From: Conidiobolus incongruus B7586
Taxonomy: Eukaryota; Entomophthoromycota; Entomophthoromycetes; Entomophthorales; Conidiobolaceae
Direction of reading: 5' to 3'
Length of the DNA stretch: 12,395 bases
Assembly (NCBI GenBank): GCA_000697335.1
Contig: JNEM01010977.1
Span: forward strand, 1 to 12,395
Position 1 is the stretch's first letter; every line of letters starts with the position of its first letter. The position numbers and the translations under genes were made by a program. Below, in pieces: positions 9,678-12,395 of this stretch. A model generated the notes under the pieces. The model had not been told where the DNA came from. It saw only the letters and a list, made by a program, of their open reading frames with translations, and did no database searches.

Positions 9678-10159
9678 CTTACTCATAACTAAAATATTGT
9701 TTTAATACATATTTTTCAATAGTTTTACAGATTATATTTAATTTTAACTATCATTAAACAAATTACAGCTCACAGAAATATTTTAAATTCTTAATTTATA
9801 ATTAATGGTTTAATATAGTTATTAAAATTTGTTACAATATTTCAATTTTAAAACTGTATATAAATTATAGAAATTACATAAAATTGATTTCAAATTATAC
9901 CATAAATAAAAAATTGACTCAAATTAACATATTATTTTTAATTATTTTAAAATTTGTTATTTGATTATAGAATTATATTGATCATTAAAAACGTGTGATA
10001 AAAGAACATAATATATATATGAAAATTATTTAATATCATTTGTTAATTTGGGATTTGAAAAATAGGGTAAAAATAAATATATCATAGAAATAAATTGGAG
10101 AAAAAAATTGAGGAATATAATTGAGTAAATAAATTGAATTTAAATACCCCGTTTTTGAA
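9678..10159. other. AT-rich spacer, USP14 3' flank to tRNA-Glu
   Basis: This spacer holds the presumed 3' UTR of USP14. A single AATAAA at 9905-9910 is a possible polyadenylation signal, though it lies about 230 nt past the stop codon. TTTTT at 10152-10156 sits just 5' of the tRNA. No gene or repeat is seen. Confidence 0.5.
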
Positions 10160-10231
10160 TCCGATATGGTCCAGTGGCTAGGATTTCTCGCTCTCACCGA
10201 GACGGCCAGGGTTCGATTCCCTGTATCGGAG
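10160..10231 (+). tRNA. tRNA-Glu (anticodon CTC)
   Basis: This 72-nt intronless tRNA gene folds as a complete cloverleaf. The acceptor stem is TCCGATA/TATCGGA (7 perfect pairs), with G10231 as discriminator base. The D stem is GTCC/GGAT, the anticodon stem TCTCG/CGAGA, and the seven-base loop holds anticodon CTC at 10193-10195. The T stem is CAGGG/CCCTG with loop TTCGATT. The internal Pol III promoter is intact: A box TGGTCCAGTGG (10167-10177) and B box GGTTCGATTCC (10210-10220). CCA is not encoded, as is normal for eukaryotes. It reads GAG codons. The first run of four T's downstream is at 10282-10285, unusually far away for a Pol III terminator. Confidence 0.97.
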
Positions 10232-10672
10232 TCTAAGTCTTATTTCGTGAATTTACCTTATGTTTATAAACTTTACCTTAATTTTCTATTCATTTTAAAT
10301 TATACTTTAAATAATTTAATACTCCAAATTGATTCTCAACCTATATGTTCTGATAATTATAAAGATATTTATCATTCAAACTGACTTTTGACAATTTCGA
10401 AAAAATATTTGTTATTTTTTGATTTTGTAACTTTTCATTATTGAATCAAAGTATTTTAAATGAGGTTACCCCAACTGCTTGTCAACTGATTCAAAAGTTG
10501 AAACTCGTAAAATAAAACAATTCAATTTTGAAAGAATAAAAATTGCTAATATTGATGATTAAAAATACTAATATAATAAAAATTTAAATAATCAGTATAT
10601 TAATATTCATTTTGAATTATAACATAGATAAATCTATTAATTCCTAGGAGTTAACTTTCGAAATGCTATGAA
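10232..10672. other. Spacer between tRNA-Glu and the Hsp110 3' end
   Basis: This AT-rich stretch holds the tRNA trailer and the presumed 3' UTR of the minus-strand Hsp110. The first TTTT runs after the tRNA are at 10282-10285 and beyond. An open frame running from inside the tRNA into this spacer is a chance run with no family resemblance. I see no other feature. Confidence 0.5.
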
Positions 10673-12395
10673 CTAGTCAATGTCCATGACATCTTCACCC
10701 TTGGGAGGTTCTTCAGTAGGGGTTTCCTTTTGAGGAACTTCACCTTCGGCAGTTTCACTGGTAGGGGTAGCAGTTTCTTCAGGCTTAGGTTGAGGTTTGG
10801 GCTTGGAAAGGATGCGAGTAGCGAAATCAACCAAGGATTCGCGTTCACGGTTGATTTGAGAAGACTTGAGAGAAACAGTTTCGTGCTTAGCAACTTGAGC
10901 AGCCTTAGCAAGTTCTTCATCTAACCATTTGGCCAAAGCATTGGCCTTGTCGGTGATCTTAGCAAGTTCAGCTTCTTCAATGTGGTTGTACAATTCGTTG
11001 CTGGTGGTGGCTTCAGCCAAATACTTTTCAATAGTGGAGCGGAGACGTTCAGCGGCATAAGGACGATCAGTGCTTTCACGATAACGTTCAACAACAGGTC
11101 CACCAATGGTCTTTAATTCATTGAGCTTTTCGTTGTAAACGCTTTTAGCAACATCATCACCTTCATCGTATAACCAGTTTTCGGTTTCATCAAGGGAAGC
11201 AATGAAGTTGTCCTTGATAGAGGGATCAATGAATTCGGAGAGAGCTCCAGAGATCTTACCACGCATTTCGTAGACATATTCTTCCAAAGCATTCTTGGCG
11301 TGTTCAGTATCAATGACCAACTTATCGGATTGAGCCATTTCGTTTTCACGCTCAGTTAAAGCGTTGAGAACAGAAGTTTCCAAAGAGGTGGTAATAGAAG
11401 TGACCTTTAATTCATGTTTCTTGAAGGTCTTCTTGGGCTTTTCGCCTTCAGCAGGAGGATCGACTTCCATAGCATCTTGGTCAACAACTTCTTCTAACAT
11501 ATGGGCGCTTTCAACACTGATGATACCATGTAAGTTGGTACGAGCCTTGATTTTAATGGTAGTGAGTTCACCTTCCTTGATTTCACGGACACCCTTGATG
11601 GCGAACTTGCCAACCCAGGGGTTGGTACCCTTAGGAAGACGCTTGATATCAGAGTAGTAAGCTTCGACTTCGAAGTCTTCGTTACGGTAGAAAGATAACA
11701 ATTTAGTGGAAGGAACGGGGTTGTTGCGAGCAAAGACATCAACTTCCTTGGTGGAGTTATCAGTGGGAGAAGACCAGGTGAATTTAACGGGGTAGGAGTT
11801 AATGTCGGTAACAGAGAAGTCTCGAACCTTGAAGACGGGACTTAAAATAGCACATTGTAAAGCACAACCTCTAGCAACAGCTTCATCTTGGTTCAAAGTG
11901 AAGCTTAATTCCTTACCAAACATTTCGCTGATGCGTTGCTTGACAGAAGGGATACGGCTAGTTCCACCGACAACTTCAATGGAGTGAATTTGATCAATAG
12001 ACCAACCAGTTTCTTGAATAATCTTTTCAAGAGGAGCACCAAGACGGTTGAGTTGATCTTCAATCAAAGCTTCGAATTCATCACGCTTCATTAAAGCAGA
12101 AACATCGATATCATTCATAATACTTTCGACATTGAGAGGAGCTTGAGAGTTAGCAGATAAGATCTTCTTGAGCTTTTCACAACCAGTGCGAAGACGGAAA
12201 GTGGCCTTAGGATTAGACTTGATGTCAATCTTGTATTTTTCTTGGAAGACTTGAGCGAAGTGGTCAACTAAGAGTTCATCAATGTAACGGCCACCAACGT
12301 AGGCATCATAAGCAGTAGCCTTGACAGTAAGTTGGCCCTTGAGATAGGAAACAGCGGCGACACTGTAAGCAGAGTGACCAACATCAACAATGATG
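10673..12395 (-). CDS. SSE1: Hsp110 family chaperone (Sse1/Sse2-type), 5' end beyond the window
   Basis: Hsp110 is the cytosolic nucleotide-exchange factor and holdase partner of Hsp70. The window holds the 3' 573 codons, uninterrupted by introns, and the frame stays open to the right edge. About 200 N-terminal residues should lie outside. Reading inward from the edge, DVGHSAY opens the second half of the nucleotide-binding domain, followed by AYDAYVGGRYID, KLKKILSANSQAPLNVES, MNDIDVS, the ATP-pocket motif VVGGTSRIPS and LNQDEAVARG. Then come the substrate-binding beta domain, a short acidic/Pro linker (AMEVDPPAEGEKPKK), the alpha-helical domain (ENEMAQSDKLV, LEEYVYEMRGK, ENWLYDEGDD), and a Pro/Glu-rich tail ending GEDVMDID, close to yeast Sse1's GDVDMD. 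The segment order and lack of a strict EEVD ending separate it from Hsp70. Codon choice (CGT, AAG, TTC, GTC) suggests high expression. The promoter is not in view, so heat-shock control cannot be assessed. Confidence 0.97.
   Translation of the reverse strand, partial: IIVDVGHSAYSVAAVSYLKGQLTVKATAYDAYVGGRYIDELLVDHFAQVFQEKYKIDIKSNPKATFRLRTGCEKLKKILSANSQAPLNVESIMNDIDVSALMKRDEFEALIEDQLNRLGAPLEKIIQETGWSIDQIHSIEVVGGTSRIPSVKQRISEMFGKELSFTLNQDEAVARGCALQCAILSPVFKVRDFSVTDINSYPVKFTWSSPTDNSTKEVDVFARNNPVPSTKLLSFYRNEDFEVEAYYSDIKRLPKGTNPWVGKFAIKGVREIKEGELTTIKIKARTNLHGIISVESAHMLEEVVDQDAMEVDPPAEGEKPKKTFKKHELKVTSITTSLETSVLNALTERENEMAQSDKLVIDTEHAKNALEEYVYEMRGKISGALSEFIDPSIKDNFIASLDETENWLYDEGDDVAKSVYNEKLNELKTIGGPVVERYRESTDRPYAAERLRSTIEKYLAEATTSNELYNHIEEAELAKITDKANALAKWLDEELAKAAQVAKHETVSLKSSQINRERESLVDFATRILSKPKPQPKPEETATPTSETAEGEVPQKETPTEEPPKGEDVMDID

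Noticed and set aside
10166-10384. 72-codon open frame starting inside the tRNA-Glu gene
   Set aside because: Its first third is the tRNA itself, and the rest is AT-rich spacer with low-complexity translation. It is a chance run.
10666-11987. Several open frames overlapping Hsp110 in other frames on both strands
   Set aside because: The strong codon bias of the Hsp110 gene creates stop-free shadow frames. None resembles a protein family.
1-12395. Mobile elements, viral fossils, CRISPR arrays or a novel multi-gene system
   Set aside because: I found no transposase, integrase or reverse-transcriptase-like translation, no long terminal repeats, no regularly spaced repeats and no functional gene cluster. 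The genes are separate, conserved housekeeping functions.

Overview
The window looks like nuclear DNA of an AT-rich, probably early-diverging fungus. The support is: very AT-rich spacers, compact 51-66 nt introns that all end in TAG, an Sse1-type Hsp110, a PIM/PASK-like kinase with an HGDIKDEN catalytic loop, and a eukaryotic queuine tRNA-ribosyltransferase. Genus or phylum cannot be fixed from sequence alone. A chytrid-like, entomophthoralean or glomeromycotinan fungus would fit, and an AT-rich protist is not strictly excluded.

Layout: 1-2419 is AT-rich DNA with no gene I can support. An intronless Ser/Thr kinase lies on the minus strand (2420-3400), with a TATA-like box at 3571-3581. About 2.3 kb of AT-rich spacer follows. 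The minus-strand TGT/QTRT1 gene (5730-7338) has eight exons, including microexons of 12 and 20 nt, and encodes 405 residues when spliced. A 718-bp divergent spacer separates it from a USP14/Ubp6 deubiquitinase on the plus strand (8057-9677; a 16-nt first coding exon, then one 196-nt intron; 474 residues). A tRNA-Glu(CTC) gene sits at 10160-10231. The last gene is an Hsp110 (Sse1/2-type) on the minus strand. Its 3' 573 codons are in the window and its 5' end lies beyond the right edge.

The genes are independent housekeeping functions, not an operon or cluster. USP14 (ubiquitin recycling at the proteasome) and Hsp110 (Hsp70 nucleotide exchange) are both proteostasis genes, arranged convergently around the tRNA. 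TGT places queuine in tRNAs with GUN anticodons, so the tRNA-Glu here is not its substrate. I found no mobile element, viral fossil, CRISPR array or new multi-gene system. The most unusual content is the microexon structure of the TGT gene.
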